From assembly GCF_001407835.1 (NCBI RefSeq), contig NZ_CYUO01000005.1:248001-312000 (forward strand): 64,000 nucleotides of DNA. The letters are read 5' to 3'. Both the position numbers and the translations under genes were made by a program. Under the pieces are notes generated by a model, which searched no databases, was not told the origin of the DNA, and worked only from the letters and a program-made list of their open reading frames with translations. This document shows, piece by piece, positions 1 through 10,000 of this stretch. How positions within the stretch are numbered: position 1 is the stretch's first letter; every line of letters begins with the position of its first letter. This stretch comes from Lagierella massiliensis (GTDB lineage Bacteria > Bacillota > Clostridia > Tissierellales > Peptoniphilaceae).

Positions 1-819
1 AAATTAAAACTGGTTGAACTGGTTGAAAAAAACGCCAAAGAATCCTTAGAAAAACACCTTGCATACCTTAGACGTAGAGAGAGAGAAAGACCAAGAGGTC
101 TGGAAGAACTTGAAAAGCTACTTGGTATATCTCCGCTTTCAAGAATTGAATGTTATGACATTTCAAATATATCGGGAGTGCAGTCCGTTGGCTCTATGGT
201 GGTTTATGAAAATGGACAAAAAAGCCCTGGAGAGTATAGAAAGTTTAAAATAAAATCTGTAGAAGGACCAAATGACTATGCAAGTCATCAAGAGGTTTTA
301 ACAAGAAGACTTGAAAGACTCAAACATGAAAACTCTTTAGGAAATAGAGAAGTTTCCTTTGGAAGAAGACCCTCTCTCATAATAATTGACGGTGGTAAGG
401 GACATGTGAATGCAGCAAAGTTTGCAATGTCACTTGTAAACATGGAAGAAATTCCAATATGTGGATTATATAAAGATGAATTTCACAACACCAAGGGAAT
501 TATATACAATGGAGAAGAGATACCTCTAAAGGTATCAAGTGATATCTATCGTTTTTTATTCGACATTCAGGAAGAAACTCATAGATTTGCCATCAATTAT
601 CATAGGAAACTAAGAGATAAGAACATGGTAAAGTCTGAACTGGATGAAGTTAATGGTATAGGAGAAGTTAGAAAGAAAGCACTTTTAAAACATTTCAAAT
701 CCATAGAAAAAATAAAAAAAGCTTCTATTACAGAACTTTTGGAAGTGGATAAGATAGATAGAAAAAGTGCAGAAAATTTGTATAATTATTTTAATGGAGC
801 AAAAGATGAAGGGAATTAA
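1..819 (+). CDS. uvrC: UvrABC excinuclease subunit C, C-terminal part (5' end outside window)
   Basis: UvrC makes the dual incisions of nucleotide excision repair together with UvrB. Frame 1 is open from the first base, so only the last 272 residues are present. The visible part starts in the UvrB-binding/linker region, followed by the RNase H-like endonuclease domain with the motif CYDISNISGVQSVGSMVVYE (about residues 50-69 of the fragment) and IIIDGGKGH. It ends in a helix-hairpin-helix pair (NGIGEVRKKALLKHF) that binds DNA. A shorter reading from an internal ATG at 202 or GTG at 178 would cut through the conserved domain, so those are not real starts. The stop overlaps the start of hprK by 14 bases, which suggests cotranscription. 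The family assignment is confident. Confidence 0.95.
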   Translation, partial: KLKLVELVEKNAKESLEKHLAYLRRRERERPRGLEELEKLLGISPLSRIECYDISNISGVQSVGSMVVYENGQKSPGEYRKFKIKSVEGPNDYASHQEVLTRRLERLKHENSLGNREVSFGRRPSLIIIDGGKGHVNAAKFAMSLVNMEEIPICGLYKDEFHNTKGIIYNGEEIPLKVSSDIYRFLFDIQEETHRFAINYHRKLRDKNMVKSELDEVNGIGEVRKKALLKHFKSIEKIKKASITELLEVDKIDRKSAENLYNYFNGAKDEGN

Positions 820-1726
820 ATTAAAAAAACTAATCGAAGAGTTGGAGCTTGAAGTTGTCATGGCAAGTTCTGACTTTGAAGAACTGACCATTACCAATTC
901 ACAGGTAAATAGGCCTGGGATTCAGCTTTCTGGATTCTTTGAAAACTTTCCAAATAAAAGACTTCAAATAATGGGTAAAACAGAGACTGTATTTTTAAAT
1001 TCAATGGATAAAGATATAAGAAGACAGAGAATGGAAGGCATTATGTCAAGGGAGATTCCATGTCTTATATTTACCCAAGGTCAAGATATTGACGACTATA
1101 TAGTAGAGCTTGCAAAAAAGCATGACAAGACATTAATTCGCTCTACCAGACCGACTACAAGGCTTATTTCAAGAATTGATGATAAACTTGCATATTTTCT
1201 TAGTGAACAGACTAATATGCACGCCGGTCTAATGGAAGTTTTTGGTATAGGAGTTTTAATAACTGGAAAATCTTCCGTAGGTAAGTCGGAAACTGCACTT
1301 GACCTTATTATTCGTGGTCACAGACTTGTAGCTGATGATGTGGTTGAAGTAAGGAGAATGGACAAGGTACTTATTGGCCAAGCTCCTAAAAACATACGTC
1401 ACTTCCTTGAAATTCGTGGAATAGGAATTTTAGACATACAAAGGCTATATGGTATAGGCTCAGTAAAACCAGATGTAGAAATAGAGCTTGTAGCATGTTT
1501 GGAACCTTGGGACGATGACAAGGAATATGACAGGCTTGGACTTGATATTGAGTATATGGATATACTTGGTGTCAATGTTCAAAAGGTAACAATACCAGTT
1601 AAACCTGGTAGAGACATAGCCATGATTGTAGAAGTTGCTGTTAGAAATTACAGACAGAGAAATTATGGATACAACGCGGCTATTGAACTTAGTAAGAGAC
1701 TGTTTTCAACAAATGAAGAAGAATAA
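806..1726 (+). CDS. hprK: HPr kinase/phosphorylase
   Basis: This bifunctional enzyme phosphorylates and dephosphorylates Ser46 of the phosphocarrier HPr, and so sets carbon catabolite control in low-GC Gram-positives. I chose the ATG at 806 (306 residues) because GGAG at 796-799 lies six bases upstream and the length fits the family; in-frame ATGs at 767 and 794 lie deeper inside uvrC. Visible features are the N-terminal domain, the H-A-G motif near residue 139, the P-loop GKSSVGKSE near 154-162, the VADD metal/catalytic segment near 176-179 and the family signature EIRGIGILDIQRLYG near 200. The gene overlaps uvrC by 14 bases and is followed 32 bases later by the oxidoreductase gene. Confidence 0.95.
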   Translation: MKGIKLKKLIEELELEVVMASSDFEELTITNSQVNRPGIQLSGFFENFPNKRLQIMGKTETVFLNSMDKDIRRQRMEGIMSREIPCLIFTQGQDIDDYIVELAKKHDKTLIRSTRPTTRLISRIDDKLAYFLSEQTNMHAGLMEVFGIGVLITGKSSVGKSETALDLIIRGHRLVADDVVEVRRMDKVLIGQAPKNIRHFLEIRGIGILDIQRLYGIGSVKPDVEIELVACLEPWDDDKEYDRLGLDIEYMDILGVNVQKVTIPVKPGRDIAMIVEVAVRNYRQRNYGYNAAIELSKRLFSTNEEE

Positions 1727-1758
1727 CAGTTATGTAAAAATTCAAAGGGGGAAATAAA

Positions 1759-4700
1759 ATGAAGGAAAAGAAAATGCAACCTATGGACGGTAATATGGCT
1801 GCCGCTCATGTGGCATATGCATTTACAGATGTTGCAGCAATTTATCCTATAACTCCGTCATCAAATATGGCAGAGTATGTGGACAACTGGGCTGCCTTTG
1901 GAAGAAAGAACATATTTGGACAAACTGTTCACGTTTCAGAACTACAATCTGAAGCAGGTGCAGCAGGAGCATTACATGGTGCATTGGTAGCAGGATCATT
2001 AGGAACAACATTTACAGCATCACAAGGACTTTTACTTATGATTCCTAATATGTATAAGATCTCAGGGGAACTTCTACCAGGAGTATTCCACGTATCTGCC
2101 AGAGCATTAGCAAGTCATGCCCTAAGCATCTTTGGAGACCACCAAGACGTTATGGCAACAAGACAAACAGGTTTTGCAATGCTTGCATCAGGATCAGTCC
2201 AAGAAGTTATGGACCTTGCAGCAGTAGCACATCTTTCAGCTATAAAGGGAAGAGTTCCATTCCTACACTTCTTCGACGGATTTAGAACATCACATGAAAT
2301 CCAAAAGATTGAAGTTATAGACTATGACGAACTTGCAGAACTTGTAGATTATGATGCAATAAAAGCATTTAGAGAAAGAGCTTTGAACCCTGAAAAACCT
2401 AAGACAATGGGTACAGCTCAAAACCCTGACATCTACTTCCAATCAATTGAAGCATCAAATACTTATTACGAAAACATTGTTGGAACAACTGAAGAATATA
2501 TTAATCAAATTAACAAACTTACAGGAAGAAACTATGGTCTATTTGATTACTATGGTGACGAAGATGCTGAAGATATTATCATTGCAATGGGGTCAGTAAC
2601 AGAAACCATAGAAGAAACTATAGATTTCTTAAGAAGTGAAGGAAGAAAAGTTGGTCTTGTAAAGGTACATCTATACAGACCATTCTCAAAGAAACATCTA
2701 CTTGAAAAGATACCTGCAAGCGTTAAGAGAATTGCAGTTCTTGACAGAACAAAAGAAAAAGGATCTCTTGGAGAACCACTTTACTTAGATGTTAAATCAA
2801 CTTTCTATGACGAAGAAAGACAACCTGAAATCTACTCAGGTATCTATGGACTTGGATCAAAAGATACAACTCCAGGACAAATCCTTGCAGTATATGACAA
2901 CCTTGTTGCAGAAGAACCAAAGAAGAGATTTACAATTGGTATAACTGACGATGTAACATATAGATCACTTGAAGTAACAAGAAACTTAAATACAGTTCCA
3001 GAAGGAACAATTAACTGTAAGTTCTGGGGATATGGATCAGATGGTACAGTTGGAGCTAATAAATCTGCAATTAAGATTATCGCAGACGGAACAGATATGT
3101 ATGCACAAGGATACTTTGAATATGACTCAAAGAAATCTGGTGGTATCACAATTTCTCACTTGAGATTTGGAGATAGTCCAATAAGATCAACATACTTTGT
3201 TGAACACGCTGACTTTGTATCATGTTCAAAACAAGCATACGTTAATCAATATGACCTATTAAAGGGAATCAAAAAAGGTGGTACATTCCTACTTAACTGT
3301 ATCTGGTCAAAAGACGAACTTGAATCACATCTACCAAACTCATTAAAGAGAAAGATTGCAGAAAACGAAATTGAGTTCTACACAATAAATGCATCAAAAA
3401 TTGCAGCAGACATCGGACTTGGCGGAAGAATAAACATGGTAATGCAATCAGCTTTCTTCAACCTTTCAAAAGTTCTTCCAATCGAAGAAGCAATGGAAAG
3501 ATTAAAGGCACAAATAGTTAAATCTTACGGTAGAAAAGGTGAAGACGTTGTTAACATGAACTACAAAGCAGTTGACCAAGGAGTTAACGCATTAGTTAAG
3601 ATAGACGTTCCAGAAAGTTGGAAAGACTTAAAGGACGAAGAAGAAAACGACGACAATCTACCAGAATTCATCAGAGAAATTGTTAAACCAATAAATGCTC
3701 ACGAAGGAGATGACCTTCCAGTATCTAAATTTGTAGATAGAGCAAACGGTGAATTCCCACAAGGAACTTCACAATACGAAAAGAGATGTATAGCACTTAA
3801 AGTTCCAAAATGGCATATAGAAAACTGTATCCAATGTAACCAATGTTCATACGTTTGTCCTCATGCAGTTATAAGACCGTTCTTAGTAACAGAAGAAGAA
3901 AAGGCAAACGCACCAGAAAACTTTGAAACTAAAAAAGCAATTGGTAAAGGACTTGAAGACTACACATTCAGAATTCAAGTTTCCACAATGGACTGTACAG
4001 GATGCGGAAACTGCGTTGAAGTATGTCCATCAAAAGTAAAAGCCCTTTCAATGGAACCATTTGAAGAACAATACAAAGAACAAAAAGATAACTGGAAATA
4101 TGCTCATGAAGTAGTTGGATATAAAGAAGGACTTGTACCAGAAACTAACGTTAAGGGAAGTCAGTTCAAACAACCATTACTTGAATTCTCAGGAGCATGT
4201 GCAGGTTGTGGAGAAACTCCTTATGCAAAATTAATAACTCAATTATTCGGAGATAGAATGCTTATAGCAAATGCAACAGGTTGTTCATCAATTTGGGGAG
4301 GCTCAGCACCAGCAACAGTATTCTGCAAGAATGCTCAATGCAAGGGACCAGCTTGGGCAAACTCACTATTTGAAGACAACGCCGAATACGGTTATGGTAT
4401 GGAAATGGGAATTGAAAAGACAAGAGAAAAAATTCGTCTATTAATGGAAGAATTTATTGAACTTGGAATTAATTCACCAATAAACGACCACTTTAAAGCA
4501 TGGATTGAAGGAAAGAATGACCCTGCTAAGTCAAAGGAAGCTACAGCAGAAATTCTTCAACTCTTAAATGAAAAAACAGGAAATGAAGCTGCAGATAAGA
4601 TACTTGCAGAAATCGAAGAAAGAAAAGATTTCTTAATTAAGAAATCAGTATGGATATTCGGTGGAGACGGTTGGGCATATGATATTGGATATGGCGGACT

Positions 4701-5379
4701 TGACCATGTACTTGCATCAGGAAGAGATGTAAACGTACTTGTAATGGACACAGAAGTATATTCAAATACAGGTGGACAATCATCAAAGTCAACACCAACA
4801 GCAGCAGTAGCAAAATTTGCCGCATCAGGTAAGAAGATTAGAAAGAAAGATCTTGGACTAATGGCTACAACATATGGATATGTTTATGTAGCGCAAATAG
4901 CTATGGGAGCAAACCAAGCGCAAACATTAAAAGCTATAAGAGAAGCAGAAAGCTATAATGGTCCATCACTAATCATCGCTTATGCACCATGCATCAATCA
5001 CGGTATCAAGGGTGGTATGGGACATTCACAAGCTCAAGAAAAGAGAGCAGTTGAAGCAGGCTACTGGCATCTATACAGATTTGATCCAAGACTTAAAGAC
5101 GAAGGAAAGAATCCATTCACATTAGATTCAAAAGAACCTAAAGCTTCATTCCAAGACTTCATAGCATCAGAAGTAAGATACACTTCACTAAAGAGATCAT
5201 TCCCAGAAGAAGCAGAAATTTTATTCAAAGAAGCAGAAGAAGATGCTAAAGAAAGATATGAAAGCTATGTGAGAATGGCAAGCTATGACTATAATAAAGA
5301 AGAAGCAAGAGAAAAAGAATTTAAGAGTGAAGATAAAAAAGAACAAAAAGTCGGAAAAGACGATAAGATAACAGAATAA
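1759..5379 (+). CDS. nifJ: Pyruvate:ferredoxin (flavodoxin) oxidoreductase
   Basis: This single-chain enzyme oxidises pyruvate and CoA to acetyl-CoA and CO2, passing electrons to ferredoxin; it is central to energy metabolism in fermenting anaerobes. The protein has 1,206 residues, the usual length for the homodimeric form. Domain order is the pyruvate-binding N-terminal domain (YPITPSSNMAEYVD), transketolase-like and gamma domains, and two 4Fe-4S motifs at Cys690/693/696/700 and Cys746/749/752/756. The thiamine-pyrophosphate domain follows, with cluster cysteines around 814-817 and the motif GDGWAYDIGYGG near residue 970. The C-terminus has an extra charged Lys/Glu tail. The site AAAGGGGG precedes the ATG, and a strong terminator follows the stop. 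Codon use (ACA, GGA, CTT, GAA) looks like that of a highly expressed gene. Confidence 0.96.
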   Translation: MKEKKMQPMDGNMAAAHVAYAFTDVAAIYPITPSSNMAEYVDNWAAFGRKNIFGQTVHVSELQSEAGAAGALHGALVAGSLGTTFTASQGLLLMIPNMYKISGELLPGVFHVSARALASHALSIFGDHQDVMATRQTGFAMLASGSVQEVMDLAAVAHLSAIKGRVPFLHFFDGFRTSHEIQKIEVIDYDELAELVDYDAIKAFRERALNPEKPKTMGTAQNPDIYFQSIEASNTYYENIVGTTEEYINQINKLTGRNYGLFDYYGDEDAEDIIIAMGSVTETIEETIDFLRSEGRKVGLVKVHLYRPFSKKHLLEKIPASVKRIAVLDRTKEKGSLGEPLYLDVKSTFYDEERQPEIYSGIYGLGSKDTTPGQILAVYDNLVAEEPKKRFTIGITDDVTYRSLEVTRNLNTVPEGTINCKFWGYGSDGTVGANKSAIKIIADGTDMYAQGYFEYDSKKSGGITISHLRFGDSPIRSTYFVEHADFVSCSKQAYVNQYDLLKGIKKGGTFLLNCIWSKDELESHLPNSLKRKIAENEIEFYTINASKIAADIGLGGRINMVMQSAFFNLSKVLPIEEAMERLKAQIVKSYGRKGEDVVNMNYKAVDQGVNALVKIDVPESWKDLKDEEENDDNLPEFIREIVKPINAHEGDDLPVSKFVDRANGEFPQGTSQYEKRCIALKVPKWHIENCIQCNQCSYVCPHAVIRPFLVTEEEKANAPENFETKKAIGKGLEDYTFRIQVSTMDCTGCGNCVEVCPSKVKALSMEPFEEQYKEQKDNWKYAHEVVGYKEGLVPETNVKGSQFKQPLLEFSGACAGCGETPYAKLITQLFGDRMLIANATGCSSIWGGSAPATVFCKNAQCKGPAWANSLFEDNAEYGYGMEMGIEKTREKIRLLMEEFIELGINSPINDHFKAWIEGKNDPAKSKEATAEILQLLNEKTGNEAADKILAEIEERKDFLIKKSVWIFGGDGWAYDIGYGGLDHVLASGRDVNVLVMDTEVYSNTGGQSSKSTPTAAVAKFAASGKKIRKKDLGLMATTYGYVYVAQIAMGANQAQTLKAIREAESYNGPSLIIAYAPCINHGIKGGMGHSQAQEKRAVEAGYWHLYRFDPRLKDEGKNPFTLDSKEPKASFQDFIASEVRYTSLKRSFPEEAEILFKEAEEDAKERYESYVRMASYDYNKEEAREKEFKSEDKKEQKVGKDDKITE

Positions 5380-5394
5380 GATTATTAGAGAAAA

Positions 5395-5419
5395 GGAGAG
5401 CTGAGAAGCTCTCTTTTTT
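5395..5419 (+). terminator. Rho-independent terminator after nifJ
   Basis: A stem GAGAGCT / AGCTCTC with a GAGA tetraloop is followed by six T residues. It lies 16 bases after the nifJ stop, so it should end the uvrC-hprK-nifJ transcript. Confidence 0.9.
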
Positions 5420-5480
5420 GTGTAGGGTTATACCATAGGGCTCATTTTGTCTTTAATGTGTTGTAATGTTATATTTACCA

Positions 5481-5621
5481 AAGGGGGAAAAGGACCGTTT
5501 CGTACGGTTCCTATCCCCCTTGTACCCCCTTTACCTCCCAACGACTTGGGGATATCCCCAAGACCCCTTTTTATAAAGTGGAAGGAAAGCTTTTAGCTTT
5601 CCTTCCTGTGCCTATCGGCAC
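5481..5621 (+). repeat. Composite palindromic intergenic element, copy A
   Basis: This is a chain of hairpins: an outer GGGGG/CCCCC stem enclosing a CCGT/ACGG arm (5481-5521), then the perfect palindrome CTTGGGGATATCCCCAAG (about 5545-5563), the stem GGAAGGAAAGCT / AGCTTTCCTTCC (5580-5606) and GTGCC / GGCAC (5608-5621). The same modules in the same order recur in copies B to H, here in forward orientation. No gene is supported inside it. Function unknown. Confidence 0.88.
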
Positions 5622-5831
5622 AATATTTTATAAATAAATATAACCATTCCTAACAGCGCGAATAAAAATACTCAGTACTGTCATGTTGAGAAAGCAACAG
5701 CGATGCTATAATAAAAAATATTTTAGGATTAATGCTAAAAATTTTTATCAGACAAGCGTCGTTTACATAAAAAACAAATATGACAAAAATGTCTTACCAT
5801 TGTAAAAAATGACTAAAATACTGATGAAAAC
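5622..5831. other. Intergenic stretch upstream of giant adhesin 1
   Basis: This AT-rich stretch has no credible gene. Around 5675-5712 it holds a decayed fragment of the second repeat family seen elsewhere in the window (the TGTCATxxTGAG type, compare 46765-46832). The last 80 bases resemble the region upstream of the second giant adhesin (GACAAAAATGT here, GACAAAAACGT near 52617). Confidence 0.5.
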
Positions 5832-5859
5832 TTGTTTTATTATCCAATATGAGTATACT
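5832..5859 (+). promoter_or_regulatory. Candidate sigma-A promoter of giant adhesin 1
   Basis: A -35 box TTGTTT (5832-5837) and a -10 box TATACT (5854-5859) are separated by 16 bases. The second giant adhesin has a matching arrangement, TTGATT-16-TATACT, within similar flanking sequence, which supports the call. The predicted leader before the ATG at 5975 is about 110 bases. Confidence 0.6.
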
Positions 5860-5935
5860 AAAGATAAGAAGATTATTATACTGATTTGATAAATCTAAAA
5901 GTATAAACTTTTTTATTGCTCAATTTTTTATAATT

Positions 5936-7045
5936 AGATTAAAATCTATAATTAAAGATATTTCAGGAGGAGACATGGACAGGAAAATACTTAGGCGAAT
6001 ATCATCAGGCCTACTAAGCTTATTACTTGTAATGCAAGTATTAGTTCAACCAGTAATGGCAGTTCAAAACACCAATGACTTGCCAAAAGAAGTAAAGACG
6101 CAGGAAGTGAAAAAAGAAACCCATTCCAAAGAAGGGGTAATTGATCCTGCCATAAAAGAAGAACTAAGCCCATTAGAACAGGCATATATAGAACAGTTAG
6201 AAGATAACAGTTTTGCCTTTCTAAGAGGACCATACGTCATAAGTTCACAAGAAGACTTTGACTTAAGAGAATACACCTTTGTAGAAAAAGACGAAGAAGG
6301 AAAAGTTTTACTTGTTAGAGGAGACGAAGTAGAAGACTTCTCCAACATAGAAGAAATAACAGAACTTGTAGAAAGATATAGACAAGACTACAAAGATTTA
6401 CAAAACAAAGAAACAAAAGAACTAAATCCAACAAAAAGTCAACAAAAAATAAACTACAAGGACTACAAAGAGCTTTCAATACCAATAGTAATAAACGACA
6501 TAGAAAACAAATACGAAAGCACAAAGAATGAAAACATTACACTAAAAAGAGACAAAGAAGAACAACTAACAAAAGAAATCTTTGTAAACAGTCTAAAAGA
6601 CCTTGAAGACATATTACTAACCTTCAAGGGAGAAAAAGACATAAAAGACCTTGACATAACAAAAGTGGAAAAAGTTTACACCGGAGAAGAAGACGAAGAC
6701 ACACTTACAGTAGAAGAAGTCTTAACAGAAGCTTTAGAAGAAGGACACCAAAACAAAAACAAAGTCACTTCACTAAACATAGCAGAACTATATCCCGGAT
6801 ACAAATACATCTTTACCATTTCATCAAAGAAGGTAAAAGAAGACAATACAGTTTTAACAGAAATAACTACATTAGAAAAAGATAAAGAAGAAGCAGAAAC
6901 AGAAGAACTTGGCAAAGCTATAGTAGAAGAAGAAAAAGAAACAGAATCTACAGAAGCTACAGATAAAAAAGAAGAAAACAAAAAAGAAAATAGAAAAACC
7001 TCTCCAATTGAAACTGATAATATAAAAGAAGATAAAAAACAAGAA
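5936..7045 (+). repeat. 1.1-kb direct repeat, copy 1 (leader and N-terminus of giant adhesin)
   Basis: Near-identical at the DNA level to 52982-54094 in the same orientation. It begins 39 bases before the ATG, covers the ribosome site, signal peptide and about 357 codons, and ends abruptly after the codons for KEDKKQE, where the two genes become unrelated at DNA level. Differences are scattered substitutions and a few in-frame indels in the acidic linker. Confidence 0.93.
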
Positions 7046-10000
7046 ATAAATACATCTGAGGATAATAAAGAAAAGGTTCAAGAATTTGAAAAAGCTTTTG
7101 ACGACACAAAAGAAGAAGTAGAAAAGAACTCTATTGGTGAAGAAGATAAAGAAGAAAATGGATTAGTTGAGGGAATAAAAAAACTTCTTGGACTAACAGA
7201 TCTTCAAAAAGCGGATAGAGAACTTAAATCTGCTCTAAAAGATGAAAACAATGGTCTTGAAGAAATCCAAAATATTTTAACAAGCTTCGAAGAAAAGTAC
7301 GAACTTTCCAAAGCAGATAAAATTAAGCTTATGGAAGATAATGAAGATGCATTCAAGGCATTAATAGAAAAAAAAGCTGATAGTAATTTCAATCCACAAA
7401 TGCTACTTTCTCCACTAAGAGCAGGAAACGACTTAAATTTAGATGGTAAGAAGTTTACTATAATGACTCGTTTTGACACATCAACAGTAGTTGGTCCAAT
7501 AAAAAAAGACCAATACTTTATGATTCACTTGGATAAGGAATTAAAAGTAAATAATCCATCAGGTTTAGAACCAATAAAGTATAAAGGCAATGTTATAGCC
7601 ACACCTGAATATGATGCTACAGAAAATACTATTAAGTATACAATACAAAGAGATATTACTGAAGAGATTAGTATACCTCTTAATATTCCTGTAGACTATA
7701 ATCCGGAAAATATTGTTTTAGGTAATGACGGTACATTTACAGTTACAAATAAAATTTCAGGTTTTGGAGTTAAAGCACCAAAGGATCTTGTTCCACAAAA
7801 GGTTGATAAAAATGGTAACTTAGCAGGTTCAATCATAGAACCAGATAGAGATGACGTTCAACAGATAGTAGACGGCTCTGGAGGAGCTTACAAATTTGAC
7901 ATGAATGTTTGGGGCGAGCCTGTTGTAGAAAATGGAAAACTCAAAGGATTTAACTGGTCAGTTACAATGGACAGTGATAAAGATTTAAAAGACTACTTTG
8001 GAATGAAACTAAACCTAACCACAGTAAAGGGTTCTGGTCTTGGTGAAATCCAAAATTTAAAATTAAATGGAGAATCCATAGATAATGAAGTAATTGACCA
8101 ACTTGATGGCTCTACTGGAATAGTAGACTCTAAACACCATGCAATAAATAAAAATACTGCAAATGCTAACTATACTTTCTACACACCTGTAAAAAATATT
8201 CAAGGCTCTTACATGTTAGACGTTTCTACTCTACTAAGTAAGCAAAATAAAAAAGGAGCAGTTAGAACTGTAATAGACGAAGGATACTCTCAAGACAAAA
8301 TTGAAGCAGCAACTCCTACTCGTGTTGGTATAAATAATAGAACGACAATCCAAGGAAAATTCACAACAAATACCACAGCCGAATGGACAATAACAGATGG
8401 AGTGAGTTCAAAAGATGTTGTTAAAGGACTTCCTTTACAAGATAGAGATTTGATAGGAAATCAAACTATAAATTCTGGTAAGAGAGTTGTATATGGCATA
8501 GATGACAAAACAGGTCAAATGGTAGTTAAAGAAGCTGAAAAAACAGGTTTAACATCTATTCCAACAAAAGAAACAGACCCTAACACATCTCAAGAAGTAG
8601 GTAACATCGGTGTTTATGAATTCCAAACAAATATTACAAATCCAGACCAAGCTGGTGAGGCCAGCATATCAGGAGTAGAAATATCTAAATATAAAGATAT
8701 CCATATCAATCAAAACTGGAACTTACCTAATGGACAAAAAATGCCTGCACAAACTATTACTGTTACGGATAAAAACGGAAATAAAACAGAAACTAAAGTT
8801 AATGAAGGTCCAGTAGTTACTGATGATACAGGTAAGCAAAGACTTATCACAGTTCCAGATGTAAGATATTGGGATGTAGATGATAGTGGAAATGCGACCT
8901 TTAGAGATCACAAAATAAGTCAAACTTTCCCAGAAGGAAAAGTAACCATAGCTGGCAAAGAATATAAATATAGCGAAAATGCTAATTATTTTAGACCAGA
9001 CACACGAATCCACTACATTCAAAACTCTTTAGAAGAGTCAACAGATAAAAAGCCAGCTACCTTCACAGTCGTGAAAGTAGATAGCAATAATCCTGAAAAG
9101 AGAATATCTGGAGCAAACTTTGACCTTTTAGGAGCAAATGTAAGTATAACAACTGACTCCAATGGGGAAGCGACCTTTAGAAATATTAAACCAGGAAAAT
9201 ATTATTTAAGAGAAACCAAAGCTCCAGAGGGCTATAAGTTAGATAATAATGAAAAAACTATAACCGTATCAGACCAAGGAGAGATAACTGTCACTGGAGA
9301 AAATGCAAAACTTTCAACTGGTTCAGGTAAAACAGAAATAGTTCAACACAGTGACTATCCTAATTGGCCAGATTACATGAACACAATGCACTATGGGAAA
9401 CTGGATGAAAATGGAAACTTAGAATTTTATATTTTCCTTAAACCATATGCACCAAGAGAAAGTGGTAGAACTGATAGAGACACAAGACTTGATATTGTTC
9501 TTCCAGGAGTTGACTTAACTAATTCTGAAGTGAAAATTTATGACGTATATCCATATAATAGAGATTATATAAAAGGTCAAATGGAAGCTCAAACCATGGA
9601 TAAAGTTGACCTTGGAAATGACATTACTGGGGTAGCTAATAATAACGGAGCTATTACAGGAACTGAAAATTTCAAGGACCCATATACTGGGAAAACAGGC
9701 TATAAAATTTATTTGCCAGAAAATAGATTTGGAACTGATTGGGGATTTTTAGTTAAAGTTAATGCAAATGTAGGAGCTTCTAAGGACTCAACTGTATTGT
9801 CATATGACTGGTTATCAGATACAGATACAGCAGCAAAATCTAAAATTCAAGAAATTGTAACTATCAGTACTAACTCAGAAGAAAATGGATCACCAACACT
9901 AACCATATCAAACGATCCATTTGAAAAGAGCCCTATAGAAGTTGCGAAATTTGCAAATACATTCTCTGAAGTAGAAGTAGATGGAAAGAAAGTCCAAAGA

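Noticed and set aside
59-253. 64-codon frame beginning at 59 on the plus strand
   Set aside because: It lies in another frame inside the conserved part of uvrC.
767-805. Upstream start for hprK giving 13 more residues
   Set aside because: No ribosome site before it, deep overlap with uvrC and an unlikely hydrophobic extension; GGAG fits the ATG at 806.
5641-5830. Possible riboswitch or small RNA upstream of giant adhesin 1
   Set aside because: No recognised riboswitch core; only AT-rich DNA and a repeat fragment.
6064-7081. Long minus-strand frames rich in Ser, Phe and Leu opposite the adhesin N-terminus (also opposite 53110-54099)
   Set aside because: They mirror the Glu/Lys-rich coding strand, have no ribosome sites and occur in both copies only because the DNA is duplicated.
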